The notes under the pieces are model-generated. The model had not been told where the DNA came from and did no database searches. It saw only the letters and a program-made list of their open reading frames with translations. Positions 21,528 through 32,398 of a stretch of DNA of 64,000 nucleotides are shown in pieces (position 1 is the stretch's first letter; each line of letters begins with the position of its first letter). Made by a program: the position numbers and the translations under genes. This stretch comes from Diphasiastrum complanatum. Lineage: Eukaryota; Streptophyta; Lycopodiopsida; Lycopodiales; Lycopodiaceae. The stretch covers positions 10,016,293 to 10,080,292 of the forward strand of contig CM055108.1 in the NCBI GenBank assembly GCA_029204225.1. Direction: 5' to 3'.

Positions 21528-21985
21528 CCACGTCGTGCCACCAGACGAAGTCACCACCCCACCCATGCTGATAACCACGCCAACGCCGCCAACTTCACCA
21601 CTGACACTTTCTTCGAGGGGGGGTTCCGTGTAAGAAAGCACCGAATATAGCCGATCCATGGTCTTTCTAATGCAGCAAGAATGTTTTTGGGATCGTGGTT
21701 TGGATCCAATCAGGATCAATCCCAACGTAGCCCTCCAGTCAGAGGAAGACCATGAGATGATGGCCCGACTATACTAGAGAGCGGCATTCATGTCATCATG
21801 ATACGTCACCATGATAGAAGACTGGCAGGAGATGGGCTTCATTGGAAAGATACGAGAGTACCTTGGGCCACTAAACTACGGAAGTAAGTTCCGCTTCCAA
21901 GTGTTCGAAGCCCTGGGGTAAAAAATGAGCGAGCGAAAACAAACAGCGAGACGACGAGGCGAGCAAGACTCGCACAAGGTTCTCA

Positions 21986-23098
21986 AGAGGGCCGGAATGT
22001 AGCAGCCATTGAGAGATTTTCATTTTTGAGAAACAGTTTTGCGGATAATAAGCACCTAGTTTTATGGAAGCAAACGAAGATCCACGATTTTCCAAGTGCC
22101 GAGCGGAACGACATCACTTGTGTTGCAATGGGTCCTGCAACAGATTAGGGGTGGATAGTGTTAGCGGATTCCGGAGAATCCCCAGATTCCGAGCCAAGCT
22201 GAAGACACAGATTATCTCTCGCCCATGACCGAGGAGGTCTCAAAAGGAGGAGAGCAGAAAAAGCTGAGAGCCGAGGATTACTAGCTAGGATGATAGTTAT
22301 TTTTTATATGAGCCTACATGGTGTATCCCAGAGAAGGAACGACCATGTAGGAGCTAGTAATATTTCCTAGGCAATGTAAATAAGTGTAGATCCCTTTAAA
22401 TAATTTAGAGTGAGCCACATTTTGATGGTGACCTCTAGTGGAAGGGTAATTTCTAATTTGGTGTAATTGCCACTTGGGCTCCACATGAGCAGCCCTCTTG
22501 CTTATTTAAGGGCCCCCCTCTCTTGTGAGGGAGCTTTGATTGTATTGTCAATTCCTCTTAAGCAAAGAAGATCTTCCACGAATTCTTGATAATTGTGAAG
22601 CTCCTTGTTCATGGCAATCTTCTTGAGTGAAATTCCTATGAGCATGTTTTGATTTTCTTTGTGTTTGTGGATTAATTAGATTTCTTGTTTACTTTCTTGC
22701 TTTGTGAAATGTAGATGTGAATTAACTTTCTTGTTTCTTGATTTTGTAGTTTCAGCATGCATGTAAACTATAGAGGCTAAGATTGTGGATCTGATTTGCA
22801 TATTCACTAACAATCTTCTCCTTGATTGTTCTTGGGTATTCCAAGCATCAAGAAATGGGTGCTTCTTGATCCTTGGGCTGCTAGAATGCTGTTAAGAAGT
22901 TAGTTTTATTGTTTTTTGTTTCTTGCTGAGTAGCCTAATCTTGTCATTGCATAATTCCCTGATTTCCTAAGATAGTTTGGTAGATAGATTGTAGATTTGC
23001 TCTCTGTTTAGAACATTGATCTATGCTGAGCTAGGACTGGTTGCATGGCTTGTAAATGCATGTAGCTGAGTAACGTAATTGTTTCATCCCACTGACAG
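21986..23098 (+). other. 3' flank of E0, probable LTR sequence
   Basis: There is no supported gene. Purine-rich text at about 22,230-22,265 is followed by sequence with LTR-like features: a CTTATTTAAGGG box at about 22,500 and a T-rich downstream part with AATTCTTGATAATTG. This would fit the 3' LTR of E0, but no second copy is in the window to prove its ends. The part from about 22,900 looks intronic for the gene that follows. Confidence 0.35.
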
Positions 23099-23747
23099 GC
23101 TGGGAACACACGTTGCAATATGATAAATACGTCTGCTTGGAAACCGTTCTAAACAAGAAGATTAAACTGTAAAGAACTGTAACCAACGGAAGTAACAGAG
23201 AAGAATGAAAAAGAATTGTGTTCACAAATTCGACTGGAATCTGTGAGCACTAATGTCCTTACTTCTCTTTTAGATTATTATTTTTTACGATCATCATTCA
23301 TGCTTAGCATAAGTTCATGTCACTAGTAATGAGTTTAACATTTGGAATACTCATGCTTAGCATAAGTGCATTTCTAATGTCCTCAAATCTTTATAAATTA
23401 TTCTTTTTAGGATCTTTATTCATGCTCAACCATTAGTAGGTAGTTTAACATTTGCAAGTGCATTTCTATTTTTCATAGAGTTCTAAAGATATAAAGAGTG
23501 GGAATCTTCCTGAACAGTTTAGAACCCACCTTTAGAAAGTCAAGGTTGAGAAAAACAAAAGAGAATTTCAACAGACTAGGAACTCAAGCATTGATGATAA
23601 CTCCAAGGAAACGTTTGTTCCCATATTTGTTGATGACCCTCCTTGTTTTTACACAATACAACAAGGTGATGCCAGAGAGATCTCCAAGTTTGTATAGAGA
23701 AGACCTTACACCCTCTACATCCCTAATATTCCATACGGGAGGATAGT

Positions 23748-23752
23748 GATAT
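23748..23752. other. Left target-site duplication of solo LTR (GATAT)
   Basis: GATAT directly before the LTR, repeated at 24,990-24,994. The reading frame of the interrupted exon resumes across it. Confidence 0.9.
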
Positions 23753-24989
23753 TGTAGTGCAGGCATCCCAAAGGGAGCCGGGAACCACGACTTAGCTTCC
23801 CAGCCTTCAACTCTTGCCATCCAAACCCACTTGACATACAAGCAACCAACTCGCCAACAACGATCAGACTTAACCAACTTGAAGTTCTGAAAACAAACAT
23901 TGAGATCCAACCTGGCGCCATGCCAGATCGGGGGTCCCAATGTGGGTGACTTCCCTCCAAGCAAGCCGCCCGACATACATCAAATTTAACCAACTCGAAG
24001 CTTCGTTACAAACGAGTAACATCCATTCCAAGCAAGCGGTCTGATTTACATCAGACTTAACCAACTGAAAGCTTCGTCACGAGCGCTGGAAGCCAACCTG
24101 GCGCCACGCCAGACTGGACAGCCATAAACAGGTAACATCCACCCAAGCAAGCCATCCAACTCAGCCGACAGGTTAGAGCTCGTTCCCCAAGAGCTTAACC
24201 CATTCACGTTCATGCAAGGAACACTCAGAACCACAAGCCGCGACAGATATGGAAACAACCAGTTCCTGGACCAAATGGTCCCGACAGCATACCGCTGGCG
24301 CCACGGACCGAATGGTCCCGACGACATACCTCTGGCGTCCCGGGATACGACCCTCAGCTATGTGCCAAGTTAAAAAATTTTGAAAGCGGCCTTACAACTG
24401 GCGCTTTTACCGAACACTGAAACCCAGAAGGTAATCAGAGTCAGTTTGAGAAAAATCCCACTTTATTGATAAATCTGAGAAGGTTACAATTCAAGTGTGT
24501 GACCGACCCTAGTCTTCGGGGCGTTAGCATGCCAAGGCGAGAGCCATGACAACATTCCAGCAAGGGAGGCTGAGACTTGGTTGGAGCTCGTCCTGAGTCG
24601 CAACCCGCACTCCCCTATAGTATTGGTGTGATTCGGCACCCCCCCTCATACCAAGCACTCTACCCAAGCTGGTAAAGCACGTTTTTCTCTCTCTAGGATT
24701 TTCTCTTTCTAGAAAGTCATTTTCTCTCTCTAGATTTTATTGATCCTCAGGCTTCCTTTAATCATGCCTAGATCGTGTGAGGTGATTGCACATCGATCTG
24801 AGCTCTTTGGACTTCGCTAGAACCGATCAAAGATTTTCAGCCATAGAAACTTGGCGCCGGCTGGATTCTGGTCACAGTGGCACCGGGAGCGGCACCGGCG
24901 CCGGCAGCGGCAGGTGCTCTGCTGGCACCGGGGACATAGCTGGCGCCGATGGCGCCGGAAGTAAAGCTTGTAAAGGTAGCTTTACAACA
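23753..24989 (-). mobile_element. Solo LTR of the E2 family (1,237 bp)
   Basis: A complete LTR, on the minus strand starting TGTTGTAAAGCTACC and ending GCACTACA, with no primer site, interior or partner LTR next to it. The GATAT copies on both sides show that a full element inserted here and later collapsed by LTR-LTR recombination. It splits an exon of the possible methyltransferase-like gene. Confidence 0.93.
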
Positions 24990-24994
24990 GATAT
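24990..24994. other. Right target-site duplication of solo LTR (GATAT)
   Basis: An exact match to the left GATAT. Confidence 0.9.
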
Positions 24995-25396
24995 TTCACT
25001 CCAATTGGCAACATGTAGGTGTCCACAAGGCCCTACTAGAAGTCTACAATGCAGGGATAGAGAATGTCATTTGGTAAGTGACTAATTCTGACCAAACTTG
25101 TACATTTACAAGTCATTTTAATATTTAAACATTTTTTGTTATTTGATTTTTGGCTATTTGCTTTCAATATTTGTAGGTACAAGCCAAATGTGTGCAATTC
25201 TGGTGGTGCACATCTCTATAATGAGATCGAATATCTCACCATCGGTTACTTTTCTACTGATGGAAAGATATCCATGTTGCACTACAACACTGTAGAGAAC
25301 ACAGATTTTGAAAATCATTTTGATTTTCTTGCAGTGACAAGAAAACTAAAAAAATCCATTGTGTCATGGCCATATTCTGATAAGGACATGGAATAG

Positions 25397-25840
25397 TCCT
25401 AATATGGTAGACCGACTCTTCAATCTTTGAATTTGTTTGCCATGCCGAAATTTAATTTCATGTCGAGGCCTATTTGTGACTAATAACCTTGAGAGTACCT
25501 AGACACTCTAATTGAGACATATGGAGTAGTGCATGTATGTGTTACAGATATAGGCAGGAGGACTGCATGAAGAGATGTGACCTATTTATAATTGACTTGC
25601 ATGGAGATTGCATGGGTTCATACACAAGAATCTACTCTCTATATATTGAGATAAGAATTCTCCCATCGACAACTTGGATTTAGGTTACCAGTTGCTCTCT
25701 TCTCCTCTTGATTTCACATGGCATGGCTTGGGGGCTAAATCCAGGTTTGATCTAAGTTTGGTGGGCGGGTTGGCTCCATAGTCTCTCTTGTTGTGTTCTC
25801 CTATCCTCATCTTAGGGTTTTTCCCTAGTGGTCTTTACAT
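25397..25840 (+). repeat. Probable orphan LTR end preceding an initiator-Met primer site
   Basis: The stretch ends in TCTTTACA directly before a primer-binding site and contains a TATATATTGAG box at about 25,637. These are features of an LTR, but the 5' boundary (somewhere near 25,470) and a partner copy cannot be seen, so only the 3' end is well placed. The first part may be the 3' UTR of the preceding gene. Confidence 0.5.
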
Positions 25841-25852
25841 TGGTATCAGAGC
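25841..25852 (+). promoter_or_regulatory. Primer-binding site (initiator-Met tRNA)
   Basis: TGGTATCAGAGC, the usual site following a plant LTR. No gag or pol is recognisable within the next kilobase. Confidence 0.75.
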
Positions 25853-26670
25853 TCAACTAAGATGCGGTCTTGGATAAGGTTGGAGATGAGCTCTACATCA
25901 AATTGGAAGCATCTGGATATATGTCCTGGCGGATTGGTGGCTGAACTCTCAAGGGGAAAATCGAGATTTGGATCCTCTAATTCTTGATTGAAGCATGTTT
26001 GGAAAAAGGAATGGTAAAGTGCACTTCCACCGGTTTGATTTTGTTAATATTGCTTCTAATTAGTTGGATTCACTTCTGATTTTCTAGGAACCTTGAGAGG
26101 ATTCCTATTGGCATGATTTGGGTGTATGAATCCAATAGCTTGTTTCTCGAAGATTGGTAACATGCAGGACTGGTTTATGTTTATTGATAGATTGAGTGTA
26201 TCCCTGGAAAATAAACAGCAACAAGCATTAATGATTCTATTATTCCCATGCTGAGGACTGTGCCAGGAAAACATTAATTCTCCTATGTTACATGTAAACT
26301 GAGGATCATTATGGGACTGTTGTTATAATTATTCTTTAATGATATGCTGGTGAAAAGAGAGACTTGCTGATGACAATCTTCTTAATATGTGTGAATAGCT
26401 CTTCTAGGAAAATCAATTATATTCTACTTTATGCTCAGCTTAAACTTGAAGTATTAAATGGTAAAAATGACTTTGAATGATTGGAATAGGAGCTGCATGT
26501 ATAACTCCATGCCAGTAGCAACAGCAGATGTAGCCCAGTTTATTGAATTGCAAAACAAGCAAGCAGACTTTCTCTCTGACTCTTTTTGAGTTCTTGAAAC
26601 CCTGGCATAGCTGCAGAAACTCGTATGGAAGGTGGCTCATGCCTGTTGCTGTTTCCTCAGATCTAGATTT
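25853..26670. other. Interior of a decayed LTR element or spacer
   Basis: No gene is confidently seen. A short stretch at about 26,505-26,580 reads as protein-like text (TADVAQFIELQNKQADFLSDSF) before a stop, possibly a relic exon. The rest is AT-rich without motifs. Confidence 0.35.
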
Positions 26671-27446
26671 GCACAGCTTGACGCAAAAAGAAAACGGACG
26701 TGGCAATGAAGGCAAACTCAGAACCCAGAGTTCAGAATGTGGTGACAGCTGTTTTGCGCCCTGAAGCTGAGTCAGTGGGAACTGGTTTTGTTTCTAAATC
26801 TGATGCAGGTTTCCTCCCGGATCATCATTTCCTCACAACAGCACGAGATTGAAGGAATTGACTTCTTCCATAACTGTTGAAGAGGTAATGAGAGCGGATG
26901 CACTGATAACCGCTCAGAAAAGGAGAGCAGAAGAGATATTTAGCAGTAGAGGCAGTCGTAGGAGGGGAGGCGTGAACAACGGGTTCCCTAATTCTTTTCT
27001 GACAGCGATAGTGTATCTTGATGGCTATTGCGTGCCAGGGGAGAGAGAAGGCAGGAGCTGTGAAAGGCTGCCCAACTATGCCGTAGGTTTCCAGAAACCT
27101 TTCTCTTGGTCTGGAGCGTCGTGGTGATTGAATGTCAGCTGAAACAACTGATGGCCGATCCTGCTTTGTGGAAAAGCTGATGGGTGAGCAGGGAGCTTGC
27201 TTTGTGGCTATGGACTAGGTAGCGGGCGTGAGCAGGCCGCTATCCCCTGGGTGCATTGAAGGTTGCATGCTACATTGTATCGGGCCTGCTCAAGCCTGGG
27301 TCTTTGAATTGAAAGGTCCAAACGAATATGGGTTTAAACTTCTCCTATCTGATCCAATAAAAATCTGCCACTTGTTCACTATGAGCCCAAATGACAATTA
27401 CGATAGGCTATTTCCAAAATTGGTGACAGTCGCAAAGTTGAGGTGA
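26671..27446 (+). pseudogene. Unrecognised gene relic
   Basis: Several protein-like stretches appear in changing frames. One begins MKANSEPRVQNVVTAVLRPE at about 26,708 and runs to a stop near 26,850. Another, 26,849-27,127, contains ITVEEVMRADALITAQKRR and an Arg/Gly-rich SRGSRRRGG. A third, ending at 27,446, contains FELKGPNEYGFKLLLSDP. GC content is higher than in the surroundings, which favours a former host gene over transposon DNA. I do not recognise the family, and exon joins are not clear. Confidence 0.3.
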
Positions 27447-27847
27447 TCTTGTGAGCTAATCTTTGGAATCTTGTTCTTTTTTAAGAAGGACGTTTTTTTA
27501 TGGTTTTGAGGAATGGTTATGCATACTTTTTGCATATTGTTTTTGGCCCTGCCTTCCAGGCAGGGTCCTTTGTAATCATATCAAACATTGACGTGCTTGT
27601 GTCGAAAATTGATTTTTTTTTTTTGAATTTACTTTTTTTTAAGTGAGTTAATTTCTAAGTTTGCGACGTATTTAAAACATATTTATGTAAATGATGGAAC
27701 TCGTTTAGGGAACAAAATCGAATATCTGAAATATTTTGGTTTTCTGAATCCGCGCTAGGTTCTTCTTTCCTGTACGTGTGGGTTTATGGATGGACGACAG
27801 GGTTCTTGCGTGGCTTTCTGCATGGATGGTTCTTGCGTGGCTTGCTC
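27447..27847. other. Spacer, no gene seen
   Basis: T-rich, with a short inverted repeat GGCCCTGCCTTCCAGGCAGGGTCC at about 27,546-27,569 (GGACCCTGCCTGG on the other strand) that could form a stable hairpin followed by a T-poor tail. This is possibly a 3'-end structure of the preceding relic. Confidence 0.4.
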
Positions 27848-28404
27848 TGTCATGTGCTGCATGTAATTAGCCCATAAGCTTACTAATGAATTGCCAAATA
27901 TGGCCATGGAGCTAAAGTAGACTAGAGTTAGTCATTAGGACAGTTAATAAGGTGGCTCGAACAACCTCGCTATATTTGTGAATAGCGGACTTGTAATAAT
28001 ATTTGTAAGGCCCAAATTAGCCAAATAAGGCCCCAAACTTATAGTAGAGGCACAAATGACCACTATAAATAGCTGAGGTCGTGCTAAATTTGGAGGCTAT
28101 TGTTCATTTTGTAGTTTGGAGTTTTAAGAGATCTTGGAGCTTCTCTTGGAGAGCCTTCTTGATGAAGAAAGTGGTTCATGTGCCTAAAATCACATGAGAG
28201 CTATGATCATGCTCTAGAATCAGGCCCTCTCTTTGAATGATCAATAATCATGAATAAAAATACCTTACTTTGCCTATTTTGGTGAAGTTTTGCTACTTTT
28301 AGCTATCTTCTTGATTTTTGACTAGTTTCTTGATTTCTTGCATTTCCATTGTAATTTGATGTATAATGAATGGAGATGTTTGAATCTAAGGTTGGTACAT
28401 GACA
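27848..28404 (+). repeat. Orphan 5' LTR (557 bp)
   Basis: Bounded by the inverted ends TGTCATGTGC and GTACATGACA, followed by a primer-binding site, and with a TATAAATA box at about 28,064 suited to promote transcription. No matching 3' LTR occurs in the window, so the element is truncated or its partner lies outside. Confidence 0.82.
28062..28071 (+). promoter_or_regulatory. TATA box in orphan LTR
   Basis: CTATAAATAG about 340 bp before the LTR end, the expected place for an LTR promoter. Confidence 0.55.
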
Positions 28405-28408
28405 ATTT

Positions 28409-28420
28409 TGGTATCAGAGC
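28409..28420 (+). promoter_or_regulatory. Primer-binding site (initiator-Met tRNA) of orphan LTR
   Basis: TGGTATCAGAGC, four bases after the LTR end. Confidence 0.85.
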
Positions 28421-30518
28421 ATTAGATCCTTTCCTCATCAGATTTGGTGGATTTTGTTAAGTTTGATAGAGTTTCTTGTTTTAGTTTCTTGATTTTTCAA
28501 TTTCTAGCAAGTTTTGATTTAATTTTTGACCATTTATTCTTCATTTTTTGTGTAATTTCTTATAGATCTGTAGATCTTTCTTTTAGCTTTCTGGAGGTAC
28601 TGAGATTTTCTGATTTGGACCTATAATGACCAAGTTATGGCCATTTTAGTGTTTTCTTTCCAATTTTAGCTAGTTGTAGTTTTTGCAATCTGTTTTCTCC
28701 ATTTTTAGCTAAATTTTTGGCCAAACTTTGTGACTGTAATTCTATAGGATTGTAGATCTCAGTCTTAGCCTGAATCTGAGCCAATTTCCAGCCAATTTGG
28801 TTGAGAATTGACTGAGATATGACAAATCTTGTGGAAGAGGTCAAATGTTAGCTTTGGTAGGAAATTTGGGAGAGAAGCACTTCAACCTTTCATGTTTGAA
28901 GTTCTATTTCTTTGTAGTTCTTTCGTTTTGAAGTTTCGTTTTAAAAAATCTTTTAAAAAAGAATGCCCTGACCCTAAACCCTAACTTGACCTAACCCTAA
29001 ACCCTAACCTGAACTAGCCCTAGACCTAATTCACTTCCACGCGACCTCTCAGCTTCACGCGACCTCCCAGTATCAGTTCTTGCTCTTCCTCTTGGGATTC
29101 TGAGTGCTGTATTTTACAAGTGATTGAGTGCTGGATCACGGCTGGTCTTTGCTTATCAACGATGACGCCCTGTTAATCCGAATTATGATTCTGAATTCTT
29201 GAAGTCCACCGAAATCTGTGAGCGAGACAAGCCAAGGAGATCAAATTTTCTCTCTGTCTGCGCATACATCTCTTCCAATCGCTCTTCCAATCCAGTTCCA
29301 ATCGCCACCATCTTCATAGTAGGTGTCTACTGCATTGACAGGAACCTCCAGAAGCTCGCACTCCCTGAATCTCTATCACGGCCACTGTAGGTGCAAGAGG
29401 ATCGGGCAAAATGGGATTACTCTACATCACCTATTGCAAATTGCCATAGCTGCGCTTTGCTACAGTCGCACTCTACTGTGTACTAACAGGGACCGTTGCA
29501 ATCGTGCCTCACTGCACAAATATGCCAATCAGCAAGAGCTCAAATAATTCCAAGGATCAGTGCTCAAGCGGATGCTGGAGACGTCCGACTGATTGACACC
29601 GATCAACCCGATTGCTTCATCTGCAATAACTCTCGATTGATACTCCCGATTCCTGCATCGACGATTTGAACACAGGAAGTTTCAAGTAACATAGCGCCTC
29701 TGATCCCGGCCGACATACACTTGCAAAAAAAACGCCAGGGACATCTCCTTCGCTAGCAAACGAGCGTCGATGCCCTCTCTCCGTCGGTCAGGTAGCAGAT
29801 GCTCTCTCTCTCTCTCTAAAAAACGTCCGTTGAGATTTTCTCTCTGTTACTTGAGGTCGGTTGAGATTTTCTCTCTCTTACTTGCCCCTGTGATCACGCT
29901 CCCAGAATCGTCCTTGCACCCAAAATGATCGCCCAAGTAACAAAAAAAGAAATTTGGTGTCATTTTTAAGATTTTTACGGTTATCTTTCTTCAACGGTCC
30001 AATGCTTCAAAGAAACCAAACTTTTCTATAAAGGTCCCTTTCTAAGTTTGTAATTTCCCTTGTTTTCGTGTAGCTTTAACTTTTGTGTTTAACGTCGGAA
30101 TTCAGTGCTTTAAGAACAAAAATTGCTCAGTTCACTGTGCTTAGTACAATGGTCATCATTTCGTTATCATTATGTACTTCTTATTTTTCATTTTCTTTTA
30201 GGCCTTTTATTGTCCTAAGTTGTTTACACTTTATGCTTTATTCATTCAATTGACCATATCTCATCTGTTTGAGCTCGGATTTCAGTGCCGTAGAAAGCAA
30301 GCTTCATTAGCTCAACAAGATTGTTGTAGAAGTCTTATTTGGATCAAAATTTGACCTTTTCAAAAGTCCTTTTTACTTGCTCTAATCGAAAAGAAAACTC
30401 ATGTCTATTGTTACCGCTTAACTGCACCTTGTTAAAACTGGTTTTTATACCATTTCCAAATTCTTCCCAAGATTGCAATCCATAGTTACAAGATTTAGTT
30501 ATTCCACATCGACTCTAA
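28421..30518. other. Long non-coding stretch after orphan LTR
   Basis: No gene is supported. It is T-rich at first, then GC-richer from about 29,000 to 29,940 with CT microsatellite pieces at about 29,805 and 29,865, then T-rich again. Short telomere-type runs occur near the start (listed separately). ORFs here are short and lack motifs. Confidence 0.5.
28971..29009. repeat. Interstitial telomere-type repeats (CCCTAAA)
   Basis: Two short blocks, ACCCTAAACCCTAA and CTAACCCTAAACCCTAA, match the common plant telomere unit TTTAGGG on the opposite strand. They are separated by a few diverged bases. Confidence 0.7.
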
Positions 30519-31501
30519 TGGATTGGTGTTATGAACAAGAAGATGACGATTAGTCATACTGTGATGGCGATTTTGACAATGATGTGGGGGAATATTGGGA
30601 TCAAGGTGATGGTTACATCGAAGATTATGATCAAGGTGACAGTAACATTGAAGATTATGATCAAGGTGACAACATCGTTGATGGCAATCAATATCAAGAC
30701 AATAACGACGATTTTGCTAATGGTGATCAGTATCAGAACTACAACGACACTTTAGAACTTGACCATTACTCTAAAAATTTCAACAACGATCAGCAAAGTG
30801 AAGAACAACACGAACCAGTCACTGAAGATGGCTCTGCAGACGAAGCAGTTGAACCATTTGATGGTCAGGATGAACTAGAGTTCAATAATGGTGATTATCA
30901 GGATCAAGATCAATTCCAATTTACTACCGAGGGTCAATTTGAAGTGATAAGCGTGGATGAGCAACAACAGGTGCCTTGTGGAGCAGAAGATCAGTATGAG
31001 TCCATGGATCAATTCTATGATCTTGAAGAATTCAAAAGACGACGTCACCATAGTGCAGAACAACATTTCGATCATAATGAAGATGATAATGTTGATTATG
31101 AGATCTATGAAGATGCCTATGAAAGTGAAGAACTTGACAACAATGAAGGGTGTTCTCTCTATACCACTACAAGTATGACTAGTCCTTTTTCGATGGGAAC
31201 ATCATTTGCCGATACAAATGATTCTAAGGAGGGAAGGAATATTACTGTGGCAAATGGAGCGACAATTTTCAGTCCCTATGTCAATTTTGTGGGAAGTCTA
31301 ACGCCATCAACTCAACAACAGTGGGTCAGTATTCATGGAAGATCAAATAATAGTGTAGACCCTACTATCAGTAAAGTGACCAGTGGAACAAAAGAAATAT
31401 TATGTACACTTTTAATTGCCATAGAGGTAGTATTTCATATGCTTGACCGCGCCCAATTTCTGCTTTCACTTCCAATCCATTTCCAAGATCAATATCCGTG
31501 A
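30519..31501 (+). pseudogene. Acidic, Asp/Gln-rich ORF of unknown function
   Basis: The likely start is the ATG at 30,519 (MDWCYEQEDDD), followed in frame by a TAG at 30,552-30,554 and then more than 300 open codons. The first part repeats IEDYDQGD and related DQY/DNQ units. The middle is strongly acidic with an Arg-rich patch (EFKRRRHHSAEQ). A Ser/Thr-rich segment follows, and the C-terminal 30 residues are hydrophobic. No known domain is recognised, and composition suggests disorder. It could be an additional ORF of a retroelement or a relic host gene. Confidence 0.45.
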
Positions 31502-31665
31502 TTTCCAAGATCAATATCCGGGAAAGGCTCCAAGATCAATATCTGTGATTTCCAAGATTAGTATTCGTGACAGGGTCCATATCTGTGAAGAATCCCTCAG
31601 ATACAGAGGATTAACTTCATCAATATTTGTGAAGACTCAGATACAGAGGATTAACTTCGTATGTC
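31480..31665. repeat. Short local repeats (22-bp and about 38-bp units)
   Basis: TTTCCAAGATCAATATCCG occurs twice in immediate succession, with two further diverged copies. CTCAGATACAGAGGATTAAC occurs twice about 38 bp apart. Confidence 0.85.
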
Positions 31666-32397
31666 AAAATAGGTGTGGTGTTTTGTTAAACGTTTTGTGC
31701 AAAAAACTTCAGAAGATTGGAGATTTGTTGATGTGTCTACAAAATTAAAAGCTCTTTCCATATGTTTGATGCATCTGTCAGCAGGGTAGTCACCATAGCC
31801 GGTAGTCACCATAGTCGGCACGGGGCTTCCAGCCCACAAACTGTTCACGCCGGTGGTCACGACGACCACTTTCAGACTCAGTTCGCCACCACTCTTTTTT
31901 CTTTTCTGAATCCCGGGCTCCATCACTTCACCAATGATCTCTATTAGAAACACAGAATTTCCACTGCCAGGGGTATGTGGAGGATCCTGCAAATCAAGAA
32001 CCAATCAGTACACAATAGTCGATTGAAAAATAGAGAAAGAGGGAAGGTGCTCGGGCCTCCTCTTGTCTCCTTTTTATCGGTTTTATTGTGGCATATTCAT
32101 TATTGCTTATTTGTTTAGTATTAGCCGCAATCTCATTTATTACCCTTCGGGCGTTAATCTAGAATTAGTCTAGTCACCTTGCTAGTTGGGTAAGCCTTAG
32201 CAAGGATTTTTATTGTTGTTACTAATTAGTTTATTTCCGTTTCGGGCACTAGTTGGGTAAGCCTTAGTGCTCTCATTCCTGTCCATATTCTCGTTGAAGC
32301 TTATTGTAGAATCCTAAAAAGTGGACGAATCTCTACATCCCTATACTACATCCGTAACTAGATCTAGCCACCGCACTCACTAGAAATACTTCCAACA
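31666..32397 (+). repeat. G2 5' LTR region (3' end firm, 5' end uncertain)
   Basis: The 3' 233 bp (32,165-32,397) recurs at 36,495-36,714, and a tRNA-Asp-type primer site follows at once, so the 3' boundary at ...CTTCCAACA is firm. The upstream limit cannot be fixed because the second copy is itself truncated. Confidence 0.6.
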
Positions 32398-32398
32398 T

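Larger units (their letters stand above)
15929..21985 (+). pseudogene. E0 additional ORF downstream of pol (interrupted by E2)
   Basis: This is an extra ORF between integrase and the 3' LTR side. The likely start is the ATG at 15,929; a frame change after about 35 codons leads to a stretch open from 15,991 to 17,027 with three stops. The coding frame resumes exactly at 21,528 once E2 and one target copy are discounted, reaching a TAA at 21,631-21,633 and then further protein-like text with stops to about 21,985. The N-terminal 160 residues look globular and contain YIDPSVDKWKNKDGYRIEAI. A Ser/Pro/Asp-rich linker follows, then a Thr/Pro-rich segment. The YID...DGY..EAI text also occurs in E3's ORF at the same place after pol. 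I recognise no domain family. Confidence 0.7.
23099..25396 (+). pseudogene. Multi-exon gene relic, possible DPPY-class DNA methyltransferase-like protein
   Basis: Three exon-like pieces are seen: 23,099-23,242 (after CTGACAG, before GTGAGC; contains stops), 23,536-25,073 (split by the solo LTR), and 25,177-25,396. The last intron (25,074-25,176) has canonical GTAAGT and TTTGTAG ends and joins the Trp codon in IWYKPN correctly. Exon 2 carries VPIFVDDPPCFYTI, then GRIVIFHSNWQHVGVHKAL and NVIWYKPN; exon 3 has AHLYNEIEYLTIGY. The order DPPx, a hydrophobic strand, iWxKPn, then hExilxgx recalls N6/N4-type DNA methyltransferases, but the motif's last aromatic residue is Cys here and the SAM-binding motif is not located. 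A TAG at 23,695-23,697 and the LTR break it. The family call is tentative. Confidence 0.4.
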
